From contig CAWFGU010000003.1 of the NCBI GenBank assembly GCA_963815505.1, positions 62,001-126,000 of the forward strand: a stretch of DNA of 64,000 bases, in the 5' to 3' direction. The notes beneath the pieces are model-generated. The model ran no database searches, was not told the origin of the DNA, and saw nothing but the letters and a program-made list of their open reading frames with translations. The position numbers and the translations under genes were made by a program. The DNA comes from CAXBBB01 sp963815505. Its GTDB lineage: Bacteria; Bacteroidota; Rhodothermia; Rhodothermales; BA12. Each line of letters starts with the position of its first letter. The first letter of the stretch is position 1. Of this stretch, positions 23,342 through 32,199 are shown piece after piece.

Positions 23342-25525
23342 GTGATTCGCCGCGTCTTACCGCTCGCGCTCGTTCTGCTCTCGCTGGCCGTGCCCTCGGC
23401 TGCCCAGCATTCGACTGCTCGGTTATGGAACGAAGTGCTGCTCGACGCCATCCGCAGCGACTTCGCCCGGCCCACCGTCCACGCGCGCAACCTGTTTCAC
23501 CTCTCCGTTGCCCAGTATGACGCCTGGGCCGCTTACGACGGTGGCGCATCGCCTTATGTGCTTGGAGAGGGAATGGCGGGCGTCGCGTGTCCGTTCGAGC
23601 GCACCGCCCTCACGGACGAGCCGGGTGGCGATCAGACGGCGATGAGCTACGCCGCGTATCGCCTGCTGGTGCACCGCTTCGCCGATTCGCCTGGGATACG
23701 ACGGACCGCACCAAGCATCGCCGCAGCAGCACGAGCTACGGGCGTCGATCCGACCCGCACGAGCACCGACTACGGGCTGGGAGCGCCCGAGCTCGGCAAC
23801 TATCTGGCGCACTGCCTCATCGAGGGCGGCTTGCGCGACGGCTCGAACGAGTCGGAGGGCTACGGCAACAGGTTCTACACTCCGCGCAACGATCCTCTGC
23901 GCATCCAACTGCCGGGCAACCCCACGCTCACCGATCCCAACCGGTGGCAACCGCTCACACTGACGACGTTCGTCGACCAGAGCGGCAACCCGATCGACCG
24001 CAATACCCCCGACTTCATCGGCGCCGAGTGGGGCAGCGTGCTTCCGTTCGCGCTCAGGGCCGACGATCGCGTCGTTCGCAGCCGCGGCGATCACTTCTAC
24101 ACGCTCTATCACGACCCTGGGCCGCCGCCGCTGATGGACGCGCGGTCGTCGGAGCCCGACGCTTCTGCGGGCTACTCGAGCGGATTCGAATTGGTGGCGC
24201 GCTGGTCGGCTCATCTCGATCCGTCCGATGGTGTGCTGTGGGACATCTCGCCTGGCGCGCTCGGTAACTTGGGTGCGCTCCCCGCTTCCGACAGCGACGC
24301 CGCGCTCTTCTATCACCGCGACGGTACCACGCCCGGCGTCGGACATCCTCTCAATCCGCACACCGGCGCCCCATACGCTCCCCAGATCGTGGCACGAGGC
24401 GACTACACGCGCGTCCTGGCCGAGTTTTGGGCGGATGGTCCCTCGTCCGAGACACCGCCCGGGCACTGGTTCGTTTTGCTCAACGACGTGAGCGACCGTC
24501 TAAACTCCAAGCGGATTGAGGGAATGGGTTCGAACCTGGACGCCCTCGAGTGGGACGTAAAATCGTATCTCGCACTTGGCGGCGCCATGCACGACGCGGC
24601 CATCGCCGCATGGGGTATCAAGGGCTGGTACGACTACGTCCGTCCCGTATCTGCGCTGCGCGCGATGGCGACGCGTGGACAACGCTCCGAGCCGTCGGCA
24701 CCGGACTACCATCCGCATGGATTAGTGCTCGAGCCAGGCTTCGCCCACCGCATCGCGAGCGGCGATTCGCTAGCGGGCGACAATGGGGAGCACGTCGGCA
24801 AGATCAAGGTGTGGGCATGGCGCGGGACCGAGACTGACCCGTTAGACCTCCGGTGGCTCGACTCGGGCGTCGGGTGGGTGCGCGCCGAGGAGTGGTGGCC
24901 CTACCAGCGGCCGTCGTTCGTCACGCCGCCGTTCGCGGGCTACGTGTCGGGGCACTCGACGTTCTCGCGCGCTGCAGCGGAAGTGCTGACCTTGCTCACC
25001 GGCGACCCTTTCTTCCCAGGCGGACTGGGCGAGTATGTCATCCCACGTGACACGTTTCTGGTCTTCGAGTCGGGACCAAGCGTCGATCTCACGCTCCAGT
25101 GGGCGACGTACCGGGACGCTGCCGACCAGTGCAGCCTTTCGCGCATCTGGGGAGGCATTCACCCGCCCGGCGACGATCTGCCAGGCCGGCGCATCGGCGA
25201 GGTCGTCGGAACGGCGGCGTTTAGAGCGGCACAGCGGCTGTTCGATGGCCAAGGCGTTCGCAGCGAGAGCGCGCTCGATCATTTGGTCGCTCGGCCTTCG
25301 CCCTCGCGTGCGGGTCAGACAGTCCACCTTGCTCACGACGCCCAGACCCCGGTTGACGTGATAATTGTCGACGCGTTGGGCCGGGTAGTTGCCAGGCGAT
25401 CGTTCGAGCCGTCCGAACCGGCAGCCTTCTCGACACGCGGATGGGCAGCCGGACTGTATCTGGCCCGCGTGACGGCAGCCGGTCGAGCGGCGACAACTTC
25501 CTTCGTCGTGATTGGTGCGCGGTGA
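23342..25525 (+). CDS. Secreted vanadium-dependent haloperoxidase-like (PAP2-fold) protein with T9SS sorting-type C-terminus
   Basis: Predicted extracellular vanadium haloperoxidase or related acid phosphatase. From the GTG at 23342 (MIRRVLPLALVLLSLAVPS, signal peptide ending SAAQ) it encodes 727 residues. The vanadate/phosphate-binding set is complete: KGWYDYVRP (K-x6-R-P) near residue 430, FAGYVSGHSTFSR (SGH), and SRIWGGIHPPGDD (S-R-x5-H-x3-D) near residue 600. The last 75 residues (VIIVDALGRVVARRSFEPSE, then SAGLYLARVTA-like end) match the type IX secretion C-terminal domain pattern. Whether it oxidises halide or only hydrolyses phosphate cannot be told. Earlier in-frame GTGs would add about 24 residues before the signal and are less likely. 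Confidence 0.85.
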   Translation: MIRRVLPLALVLLSLAVPSAAQHSTARLWNEVLLDAIRSDFARPTVHARNLFHLSVAQYDAWAAYDGGASPYVLGEGMAGVACPFERTALTDEPGGDQTAMSYAAYRLLVHRFADSPGIRRTAPSIAAAARATGVDPTRTSTDYGLGAPELGNYLAHCLIEGGLRDGSNESEGYGNRFYTPRNDPLRIQLPGNPTLTDPNRWQPLTLTTFVDQSGNPIDRNTPDFIGAEWGSVLPFALRADDRVVRSRGDHFYTLYHDPGPPPLMDARSSEPDASAGYSSGFELVARWSAHLDPSDGVLWDISPGALGNLGALPASDSDAALFYHRDGTTPGVGHPLNPHTGAPYAPQIVARGDYTRVLAEFWADGPSSETPPGHWFVLLNDVSDRLNSKRIEGMGSNLDALEWDVKSYLALGGAMHDAAIAAWGIKGWYDYVRPVSALRAMATRGQRSEPSAPDYHPHGLVLEPGFAHRIASGDSLAGDNGEHVGKIKVWAWRGTETDPLDLRWLDSGVGWVRAEEWWPYQRPSFVTPPFAGYVSGHSTFSRAAAEVLTLLTGDPFFPGGLGEYVIPRDTFLVFESGPSVDLTLQWATYRDAADQCSLSRIWGGIHPPGDDLPGRRIGEVVGTAAFRAAQRLFDGQGVRSESALDHLVARPSPSRAGQTVHLAHDAQTPVDVIIVDALGRVVARRSFEPSEPAAFSTRGWAAGLYLARVTAAGRAATTSFVVIGAR

Positions 25526-25558
25526 CCTCTCGTGGGGCTCACCGATGTACCTGGGCCA

Positions 25559-25963
25559 TTAGCGTAGAGGAAACGTCTCGCCCCCCGGGCCGAGCATCAC
25601 CAAGTTGCGCGCCTGACGGGCTTCCTGGCTGACGCCGAACCGGAGTTCGTCGTAGACCACCTCCTCGCAGTCGTCGTCGCCGCCGTCGCGGTGCAGTGCG
25701 AGCGTTGCGGATTGTGCCTCGACGCGCTCGACGAGCGTCCACGTGTTTTCCTCGCAGTCGCCGACGTATTGGACGCGAACTACGAGCGAGTCGCCATCCA
25801 GTCCGGGCGGCTGGTCCTCGGTCGCCGGGAAGCGGCCCATGACGACGGCGAACGTGTCACTGGCGGCAAGCGCTTGTTCGGGGTCGCTGGGCGCCCGGTT
25901 GCACGAGGGCAGCAGCGCGGCGGCGAGCAGTAGGGCGAGGAGCGGAGCGCTGAATCGGGGCAC
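25559..25963 (-). CDS. Small lipoprotein, 134 aa
   Basis: Unknown function. A GTG at 25963 starts a lipoprotein signal (MPRFSAPLLALLLAAALL with lipobox LPSC) followed by an acidic mature domain of about 115 residues with VVMGRFPATEDQPPG and VQYVGDCEENTWTLVERVEA. Two further cysteines (GDCEEN and DDDCEE) might form a disulfide. It converges on the haloperoxidase gene with 33 bp between stops and is divergent from gatB, with 129 bp between starts. A longer upstream frame covers gatB in antisense and is excluded. Confidence 0.6.
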   Translation of the reverse strand: MPRFSAPLLALLLAAALLPSCNRAPSDPEQALAASDTFAVVMGRFPATEDQPPGLDGDSLVVRVQYVGDCEENTWTLVERVEAQSATLALHRDGGDDDCEEVVYDELRFGVSQEARQARNLVMLGPGGETFPLR

Positions 25964-26061
25964 GGCAGGTGGTCTGGTGAGGGACGCCAAGATGCGGACG
26001 CACGGGGTGTGGAGTCGCAACGAGTTGGTAGCCGCTGCGGACCGGTCGGGCGCGGCGGGCG

Positions 26062-26069
26062 TACCTTTC
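26062..26069 (+). promoter_or_regulatory. Probable -7 element of gatB-tsaB
   Basis: TACCTTTC fits TAnnTTTG except the last base and ends 23 bases before the gatB ATG. It shares position and form with the wbpB and DUF2911 elements. Confidence 0.4.
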
Positions 26070-26092
26070 GGCCTCCGATTCCGCCCTCCCGC

Positions 26093-27547
26093 ATGTCCGA
26101 CACCCGATACGAAGCCGTCATCGGCCTCGAAGTCCACGCCCAACTGCTGACCCGGTCCAAAGCGTTCAGCCCCGAAGGTGCGCTGTTCGGCCTGGACCCC
26201 AACGTTCAAGTCGACCCGGTCAGCCTGGGCCACCCCGGCACGCTGCCGACGCCCAACGCCGAGGCCGTCGCCTTCGCCGCACGCATGGGGATGGCGACGA
26301 ACTGCACGATCCGCGAGCGATCGATCTTCGCACGCAAACACTACTTCTATCCCGACCTCCCCAAGGGCTACCAAATCACGCAGTTCGACACGCCGCAGTG
26401 TGAAGGCGGCTACGTCGACCTGACGATGGACGATGGTTCGACCAAGCGCGTCGGCATTACGCGCATTCACCTGGAAGAGGACGCCGGAAAGTCGATCCAC
26501 GACCAGGATCCGTACGACAGTCTGATCGATTACAACCGGAGCAGCGTCGCCCTGATCGAAATCGTCAGCGAGCCGGACATTCGGAGTGCGCGCGAGGCCT
26601 ACCGGTACCTGCAAAAAATCCGGCAGATCGTGCGCTACCTGGGTATCTGCGACGGCAACATGGACGAAGGCTCGCTTCGCTGCGACGCCAACGTGAGCAT
26701 CCGCCCGGTCGGTCAGGAAGCATTCGGCACACGGACCGAAGTCAAGAACATGAACTCGATCCGCAACGTCGAGCGGGCCATCGAATACGAAATCGAACGG
26801 CAGACGCAGGTGCTCGAATCGGGCGGAACCGTCGATCAGGTGACGCTGCTGTGGGACGCGAACAAGCTCGAAACGCGCGAGATGCGCAGCAAGGAAGGTG
26901 CGCACGACTACCGCTACTTTCCCGATCCCGACCTCGTCACGGTCGTCGTCGACGAGGCGATGCTGGCCCACATCCGCAGCGGACTTCCCGAACTGCCAGC
27001 CGTCCGACGCGCACGCTATACATCGGAACTCGGCCTGCCCGATTACGACGCGGGCGTGCTGACCGAGGAGCGCGAGCTGTCCGACTTCTTCGAAGCCACG
27101 CTGGCCGCCGCCGGGCCCGAGCACGCCAAAGCCGTTTCCAACGTGGTGATGTCCGACGTGATGAAGACGATGAACGAGCGCAGCGTCGGCATTGCAGACC
27201 TCGGTATCTCTTCCGAGCAGTTGGCTGAATTGGTCGTGCTGCGTGCTGACGACGGCGTCTCATCGACTGGCGCGCAGGCGCTGTTCGAGATGATGCTGAC
27301 AAGCGATGAATCCCCGCGCACGCTTGCCGAGGCTAACGATCTGCTGCAGGTATCGGATACAGGGGCTCTGGCTCCGCTCGTGGATACGATCATCGAAGAG
27401 AACGCGGGCAAGGTCGCTGCCTATCGGAGCGGTAAGAAGGGGCTGATTGGCTTCTTCATGGGACAGGTGATGCAGCGCTTCGACGGCTCGCCCGACCCGC
27501 GCATCGTCCGCGAACTGCTCACCGATCGGCTCGACGGCGAAGGCTGA
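26093..27547 (+). CDS. gatB: Asp-tRNA(Asn)/Glu-tRNA(Gln) amidotransferase subunit B
   Basis: Part of the GatCAB complex that phosphorylates and transamidates misacylated Glu-tRNA(Gln) and Asp-tRNA(Asn). The 484 residues match the family length and open with YEAVIGLEVHAQLLTRSKAF, followed by GHPGTLPTPNAEAVAFA, the RKHYFYPDLPKGYQITQ segment, HLEEDAGKSIHD (kinase/metal site) and ASVRPVGQ-type SIRPVGQEAFGTRTEVKNMN. The C-terminal tail domain ends KGLIGFFMGQVMQRFDG. The ATG at 26093 is used instead of a longer frame because the family starts here and a promoter-like element lies just upstream. The stop overlaps the tsaB ATG. Confidence 0.96.
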   Translation: MSDTRYEAVIGLEVHAQLLTRSKAFSPEGALFGLDPNVQVDPVSLGHPGTLPTPNAEAVAFAARMGMATNCTIRERSIFARKHYFYPDLPKGYQITQFDTPQCEGGYVDLTMDDGSTKRVGITRIHLEEDAGKSIHDQDPYDSLIDYNRSSVALIEIVSEPDIRSAREAYRYLQKIRQIVRYLGICDGNMDEGSLRCDANVSIRPVGQEAFGTRTEVKNMNSIRNVERAIEYEIERQTQVLESGGTVDQVTLLWDANKLETREMRSKEGAHDYRYFPDPDLVTVVVDEAMLAHIRSGLPELPAVRRARYTSELGLPDYDAGVLTEERELSDFFEATLAAAGPEHAKAVSNVVMSDVMKTMNERSVGIADLGISSEQLAELVVLRADDGVSSTGAQALFEMMLTSDESPRTLAEANDLLQVSDTGALAPLVDTIIEENAGKVAAYRSGKKGLIGFFMGQVMQRFDGSPDPRIVRELLTDRLDGEG

Positions 27548-28239
27548 TGGCGTACGCTCCCGGCTCCCTCCTGCTTGCGCTCGAAACAGCGACGCCGGTC
27601 TGCTCCATCGCCCTGATCGGACCAACCGGGGTACTTGCGGAAGCGAGCGTCCACACGCCCCGCGCCCATGGCCGCCTGCTGCCGCTGCTCGTGCGCGATG
27701 CGATGGTGTGGGCCGAAGCCGAGTGGACACACGTGGGAGCCGTCGCCGTTTCGGCCGGCCCCGGCTCCTATACGGGCTTGCGTGTCGGCGCGAGCGCGGC
27801 CAAGGGATTCTGCCTCGCGTCGGGCGCCGAGTTGGTTGCCGTCGGCACGCTCGACGCGCTGAGCTGGGACGCCCGGCGCCTGCTCGCCGGTGACGCGCGT
27901 GAGCGGACGATCGGTGCGGTCCTACCGTCGCGTAGAGGCGAAGTCTACCTCGGCATCGCCCCGCCCGGCTTCGATCCCCTGACGACCGCACTGGATTCTA
28001 AACCACTGGACATTGCGGACGCCAACAGGCAATTGAATCGCGACGACTATGTGGCCGTCGGCCCCGGCGCAAGCAGCCTGAGTGACGAAGTCGAGTGGAT
28101 GCCCGTCGACGTGTCTGCGCGCGCATTAGGAGCCGTCGGGTGGGCACGGTGGAAATCCGGGCAGACCGCAGACGTTGCCGAGTACGAGCCGGACTACCTC
28201 AAACCCTTCGTGCCGACAAAGCCCCGTCTTCGTTCGTAA
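27547..28239 (+). CDS. tsaB: tRNA threonylcarbamoyladenosine biosynthesis protein TsaB
   Basis: Partner of TsaD and TsaE in making t6A37 on ANN-decoding tRNAs. The 230-residue ASKHA-fold protein starts LLALETATPVCSIALI and includes VSAGPGSYTGLRVGASAAKGF, the TsaD-binding helix, and VGTLDALSW. The C-terminal half is divergent as usual. It overlaps gatB by one base (TGATG). TsaD and TsaE genes are not in the window. Convergent topoisomerase IB ends 30 bp later. Confidence 0.9.
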   Translation: MAYAPGSLLLALETATPVCSIALIGPTGVLAEASVHTPRAHGRLLPLLVRDAMVWAEAEWTHVGAVAVSAGPGSYTGLRVGASAAKGFCLASGAELVAVGTLDALSWDARRLLAGDARERTIGAVLPSRRGEVYLGIAPPGFDPLTTALDSKPLDIADANRQLNRDDYVAVGPGASSLSDEVEWMPVDVSARALGAVGWARWKSGQTADVAEYEPDYLKPFVPTKPRLRS

Positions 28240-28268
28240 CGGCGGCGCACCGTGCCGCCTCGCACCGA

Positions 28269-29300
28269 TCACCGTTCCAGAAACCGAATCAGCGCGTCCT
28301 CGTCGCGCGTCAAGCCGCCGAGCAGTCCGCCAGATCGGGCGCGTCCCCACCGGCTAGCGAACGATCCATCGGCGACCGCTTCGAAAACAGCGGGATGGAT
28401 GTAGTAGTCACGGCAAACGGATTCGGTGTTTCCCAACGCCGTACACGCGGATGCGATCATCTCTTTGTGAATCGCCGTCGGCTCGATCTCGGCAGAGTCG
28501 TGGGCGGCTACGGCGGCGGCGAGCGTCCCGCCCCACGTGCGAAATGTCTTGGCCGTGAACGCCTCGCCCATCGCGTCACGCAGGTAGTCGTTGAGGTCGG
28601 ACGAGTCGAGTTGTCCTCGCTCACCGTCGTGATCGACGTATTGGAACAGGTGGTAACCGGGAATGTCGCGGCAGGCGCGGACATGCTCGGCGAGGGTTTC
28701 GTCCTGAACTTGGACTTCGTGCTGCTGTCCGCTCTTGCCCTTGAACGCGAACACGACGCCGCCCTCACGAAACCGGGCGTGTTTGTCACGCAGCGTCGTC
28801 AAGCCATAGCTGCCGTTCTGCTCGGCGTACTCCGCGCCTCCGACGCGGATCAGCGTGCGATCGAGCAGCGTGGCGACGACGGCGAGAACGTGCGCGCGCG
28901 ACAACGAGTCGGCCTCTAGGTCCTGCTCGATCCGTTTGCGCAGTTGGGGAAGCGCGCGTCCGAAATCGGCGATCCGGTCGAACTTGGCCTCGCTTCGGGT
29001 CGCCTGCCAGTCGGCATGGTAGCGGTACTGCTTGCGGCCCTTGTCGTCACGCCCCGTCGCTTGGACGTGCCCGCGGGGATCGACGCAGATCCATACGTCG
29101 GTGTAGGCGGGTGGGATGGCGAGCGCGTCGATGCGGGCGCGCGTTTCGTCGTCGCGCAACAGCGAGCCGTCGGGGAGGTAATAGGCGAATCCGGTTCCGG
29201 CGCCTTTGCGCGAGAGGCCTGCCTCGTCGGTTTCGACATAGCGAAGCCCCGCCCGGCGTGCGTGCCGGACGAGGCTTGGGTCGGGGGCGTGACTGCTCAC
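28269..29300 (-). CDS. DNA topoisomerase IB (poxvirus type)
   Basis: Relaxes supercoils through a 3'-phosphotyrosyl intermediate. The 343 residues show an N-terminal domain with LRYVETDEAGLSRKGAG and IPPAYTDVWICVDPRGHVQA, the RDDKGRKQYRYHADW stretch (catalytic R), VATLLDRTLIRVGGAEYA (R), FAFKGKSGQQHEV (K) and the C-terminal TESVCRDYYIHPAVFEA with the nucleophilic tyrosine. Such enzymes are sporadic in bacteria, so presence is of interest but not new. It lies one base downstream of an SDR gene, an unusual operon partner, and converges on tsaB. Confidence 0.93.
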   Translation of the reverse strand: MSSHAPDPSLVRHARRAGLRYVETDEAGLSRKGAGTGFAYYLPDGSLLRDDETRARIDALAIPPAYTDVWICVDPRGHVQATGRDDKGRKQYRYHADWQATRSEAKFDRIADFGRALPQLRKRIEQDLEADSLSRAHVLAVVATLLDRTLIRVGGAEYAEQNGSYGLTTLRDKHARFREGGVVFAFKGKSGQQHEVQVQDETLAEHVRACRDIPGYHLFQYVDHDGERGQLDSSDLNDYLRDAMGEAFTAKTFRTWGGTLAAAVAAHDSAEIEPTAIHKEMIASACTALGNTESVCRDYYIHPAVFEAVADGSFASRWGRARSGGLLGGLTRDEDALIRFLER

Positions 29301-29301
29301 C

Positions 29302-30165
29302 TCAGGCGCCGACTATGGCGCCGCCGTTGACGTGGATCGTTTGACCCGTCACGTAACTGCTGTCCTCGGATGCGAGGTAGACGTAGGCGGGTGCCAGTTC
29401 TTCGGGCTGCCCGTAGCGTTTCATCGGCACCATCGCAGGGAGTGCGGTGACTTCGGCGCGGCTGAATCCGCCTGCGGGAATGAACGGCGTCCAGATCGGT
29501 CCCGGCGCGACGCTGTTGACGCGGATACCGTCGCCGACGAGTGCGGCCGAGAGCGAGCGCGTGAACGCGAGAAGCGCTCCCTTGGTCGACGCGTAGTCGA
29601 TCAGCATCGGGTTGCCTTGAAAGGCGACGACTGAGGTCGAGTTGATAATCGTGTCGCCCTTGCTGAGGTGCGGGAGCGCGGCTTGGGTCAGGAAGAACGC
29701 GCCGAACACGTTGCTGCCAAACGTCCGCTTCAACTGCTCCTCGGTGATGTCGGTCAGCGTGTCGGCCTTCTGCTGCATCGCGGCATTGTTGACCAGGATG
29801 TTCAGCTTCCCGAACGCGTCGATCGTCTGCTGCACGGCGGCTTCGGCAAAACTCTTCTCAGCCAGATCGCCTGGAATCAAGATGCACTTCTGCCCTTCGG
29901 CCTCGACCGACGCCTTGGCAACCTTGGCGTCGTCGTGCTCATTGTAATAGACGATCGCCACATCAGCGCCTTCACGCGCAAACAGCGTCGCTACCGACCG
30001 GCCGATACCGCTGTCGCCGCCCGAGATCAGCGCTACCTTGCCCATCAGCTTGCCGCTGCCTCTATAAAACGGCGCCTCGTATTGGGGCGCGGGCGTCATC
30101 TCGGACTCGTGGCCGGGGTGTTCGTCTTGCTTCTGCGGAGGGACAATGTGCGGATGATCGGACAT
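29302..30165 (-). CDS. Short-chain dehydrogenase/reductase (YhxC/glucose-1-dehydrogenase-like)
   Basis: NAD(P)-dependent oxidoreductase of the classical SDR family; substrate not known. In 287 residues one sees an N-terminal extension (HIVPPQKQDEHPGHESEM) typical of the YhxC/YtkK group, the cofactor loop ISGGDSGIGRSVATLFA, NNAAMQQ, the catalytic serine in INSTSVVAFQG, and Y-x-x-x-K in DYASTKGAL, then PGPIWTPFIPAG. The length and extension match general stress SDRs. It is separated by one base from topoisomerase IB on the same strand. Confidence 0.88.
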   Translation of the reverse strand: MSDHPHIVPPQKQDEHPGHESEMTPAPQYEAPFYRGSGKLMGKVALISGGDSGIGRSVATLFAREGADVAIVYYNEHDDAKVAKASVEAEGQKCILIPGDLAEKSFAEAAVQQTIDAFGKLNILVNNAAMQQKADTLTDITEEQLKRTFGSNVFGAFFLTQAALPHLSKGDTIINSTSVVAFQGNPMLIDYASTKGALLAFTRSLSAALVGDGIRVNSVAPGPIWTPFIPAGGFSRAEVTALPAMVPMKRYGQPEELAPAYVYLASEDSSYVTGQTIHVNGGAIVGA

Positions 30166-30211
30166 GGCGGATGTCTGGTGTTTGGGTAAGATGAGCGGTT
30201 ACAATGAACAG

Positions 30212-31342
30212 CTAGCGGAATCGCTCGGGCTTCTTCACAACGGTCTTGCGACGCTTGGTCAGCCGCCCGATCAGCACGCCGACGATGGCGGGGGCCACGC
30301 GCGCCGCGAGCGACGGCTGCTTGGTTGTAGTCGACGGCAGCAGCGCCCGGTGGGGGATCGCGGCGGCGGCAACAGCGCGCGGCGAAAGCGCGACGGTGTC
30401 AGATCTTTGCGCTCCATCGCCGCTCGGCTCATCGACCCCCTTCTTAGCGTCCGGCGTGCGCTCGGCGTGCTCACTCGGCTGGATGCCCGAGCCGTGGAAT
30501 CGGGCGTATACCTGCGTGATCTCGGCGCCGAAGAACAGGATCATCGACGAATAGTAGATCCACAGCAGCAACACGACCAGAGATCCCGCCGCGCCGTAGC
30601 TCGAAGCCGTCGACGACGTGCCGAGGTAGATGCCGATCGCGATCTTGCCGATGGCGAACAGGATGGCCGTTATGAACGCGCCGGTCCACACGTCGCCCCA
30701 CTCGATTTCAGCGTCGGGCAGGACCTTGTAGATGGCCGCGAAGAGCAGCGTAAATACGCCGACCGAAACCGCGAAGTCGACGATTTGCGCGAGGAACTCT
30801 CCAAATCCGCCCAGGTCGCTGATGAACGAAGTCAGTTGCGACACGACGACGCTGAGCACGAGCGACACGAGCAGCAGAAACCCGATCGTCAGGATCATGC
30901 CAAAAGACAGAACGCGGCTCATGATCAGCCCTTTGAATCCATAACTGGCTTTCTTTTGCACCTCCCACACGTCATTGAGCGCGTCCTGCAACTGCACGAA
31001 CACGCCCGTAGCGCCAAACAGCAGCAGCACGATGCCGACGATCGTGCCGATGATGCCGCTGTTGCTGCCGGGCTGGTTGGCATTGTCGAGCATCGACCGG
31101 ATCGCGTCGGCACCTTCGGGTCCTACCGTCCCGCTGACCTGGCTCATCAACTCGGCCCGGGCGCCGCCGTCCTGACCCGCCCAGAACAGACTCATGACCG
31201 ACAGGACGATGATGAGCAGCGGCGCGATGCTGAATACGGTGTAGTAGGCCAGCGCGGCCGACAGGCGAGGCGCCTTGTCCTCTTTCCACTCAGACGCGGA
31301 TTCTTTGAGGAGGTCGAGGTACTGACGGGGAGCGAGGGCCAT
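30212..31342 (-). CDS. YihY/BrkB family inner-membrane protein
   Basis: Integral membrane protein of unknown molecular role, once called RNase BN by mistake. The 376 residues start MALAPRQYLDLLKESASEWK; an extended open frame upstream has no family content. There are about six transmembrane segments, including YYTVFSIAPLLIIVLSVMSLF, GIIGTIVGIVLLLFGATGV, FGMILTIGFLLLVSLVLSV and GSLVVLLLWIYYSSMILFFG. The C-terminal 80 residues are a positively charged soluble tail ending KPERFR. The start is 162 bp from the divergent Rad52-like gene. Confidence 0.88.
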   Translation of the reverse strand: MALAPRQYLDLLKESASEWKEDKAPRLSAALAYYTVFSIAPLLIIVLSVMSLFWAGQDGGARAELMSQVSGTVGPEGADAIRSMLDNANQPGSNSGIIGTIVGIVLLLFGATGVFVQLQDALNDVWEVQKKASYGFKGLIMSRVLSFGMILTIGFLLLVSLVLSVVVSQLTSFISDLGGFGEFLAQIVDFAVSVGVFTLLFAAIYKVLPDAEIEWGDVWTGAFITAILFAIGKIAIGIYLGTSSTASSYGAAGSLVVLLLWIYYSSMILFFGAEITQVYARFHGSGIQPSEHAERTPDAKKGVDEPSGDGAQRSDTVALSPRAVAAAAIPHRALLPSTTTKQPSLAARVAPAIVGVLIGRLTKRRKTVVKKPERFR

Positions 31343-31504
31343 GAGGGAAGTTGGGAGAGTGTGCGTCTGACCACCAGGAGGCACGCGCTGTGCCCTGAGC
31401 GCCGTTACGATGCCGTTTCGCCGACGAACATTTCTCCGAACACGTATGACACAATGCTGACACTTGCATGTGGTAACGTATGGCCGAATCAAGCTCTCAT
31501 CGTC

Positions 31505-32113
31505 ATGCCCGCTCGCGACCTCCGCCGCCTCGCCGCTTACTTCCAGCCCGACGAACTCGAGTGGCGGGCCATCACTATCAGCAAACGCACCAACAAAGGC
31601 TTAGCCGCCGCCTACATCACCAACCGCGCCATCATGGAGCGGCTCGACGAGGTCGTCGGCCCTGAAAACTGGCGCAACGAATACCGCCCCGGCCCCAATG
31701 GCGGCGTCGTGTGCGGCCTGAGCATCTGCGTCGACCGCGGGATGGAGCAAGGTGAGTGGGTGACGAAATGGGACGGCGCCGACAACACCGATGTGGAGGC
31801 GATCAAGGGCGGTTTGTCCAACGCGATGCGCCGCGCAGCCGTTCAGTGGGGCATCGGGCGGTATCTCTACGACCTGCCGCAGCAGTGGGTACCCGTCGAC
31901 GATTACAAGCAGTTCAAGGTCACGCCACGCGTCCCCGACCGTTTCCTGCCGCCTCGCCCCTCGTTCTCGTCCGGCGACGGAGCCAACCGCGATGTCGAAC
32001 GGCCCACCCGCAGCCTCCGAGAGCAGCCAACCCCCGGCCAGGATGGGCCGCCCCAAGATCGGCAAAACCGCGGTGGCGGCTACAATCGGCAGCCGTCGAA
32101 CGCGAAGCGGTGA
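31505..32113 (+). CDS. Rad52/Rad22 family DNA repair protein
   Basis: Single-strand annealing protein of the Rad52 fold. The 202 residues hold the Rad52 core in the first 140 (AITISKRTNKGLAAAYITNR, MERLDEVVGPENWRNEY and the signature LSNAMRRAAVQWGIGRYLYD), then a disordered tail rich in R, P, Q, G ending NRQPSNAKR. The DNA-binding domain is short and bacterial. Such genes occur in phages and in some chromosomes; no other phage gene is near, so this copy looks chromosomal. The ATG at 31505 starts the family's first strand; upstream frame is shadow. Confidence 0.85.
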   Translation: MPARDLRRLAAYFQPDELEWRAITISKRTNKGLAAAYITNRAIMERLDEVVGPENWRNEYRPGPNGGVVCGLSICVDRGMEQGEWVTKWDGADNTDVEAIKGGLSNAMRRAAVQWGIGRYLYDLPQQWVPVDDYKQFKVTPRVPDRFLPPRPSFSSGDGANRDVERPTRSLREQPTPGQDGPPQDRQNRGGGYNRQPSNAKR

Positions 32114-32199
32114 TCCACCACGCGGCGAGCTTCACGACGAATTGGAGGGTCCGCCGGGCGTCTCGGGCGTGCCACACGGCTCTTCACCCGCCCAGCCGC

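Noticed and set aside
25964..27124. Long minus-strand frame antisense to gatB
   Set aside because: It reads V/R/D/H-rich peptide with no domain; the lipoprotein start at 25963 is better and the sense strand holds gatB.
30164..31504. Long plus-strand frame antisense to YihY leading into the Rad52 gene
   Set aside because: Antisense to a well-supported membrane protein; the Rad52 domain begins at 31505.
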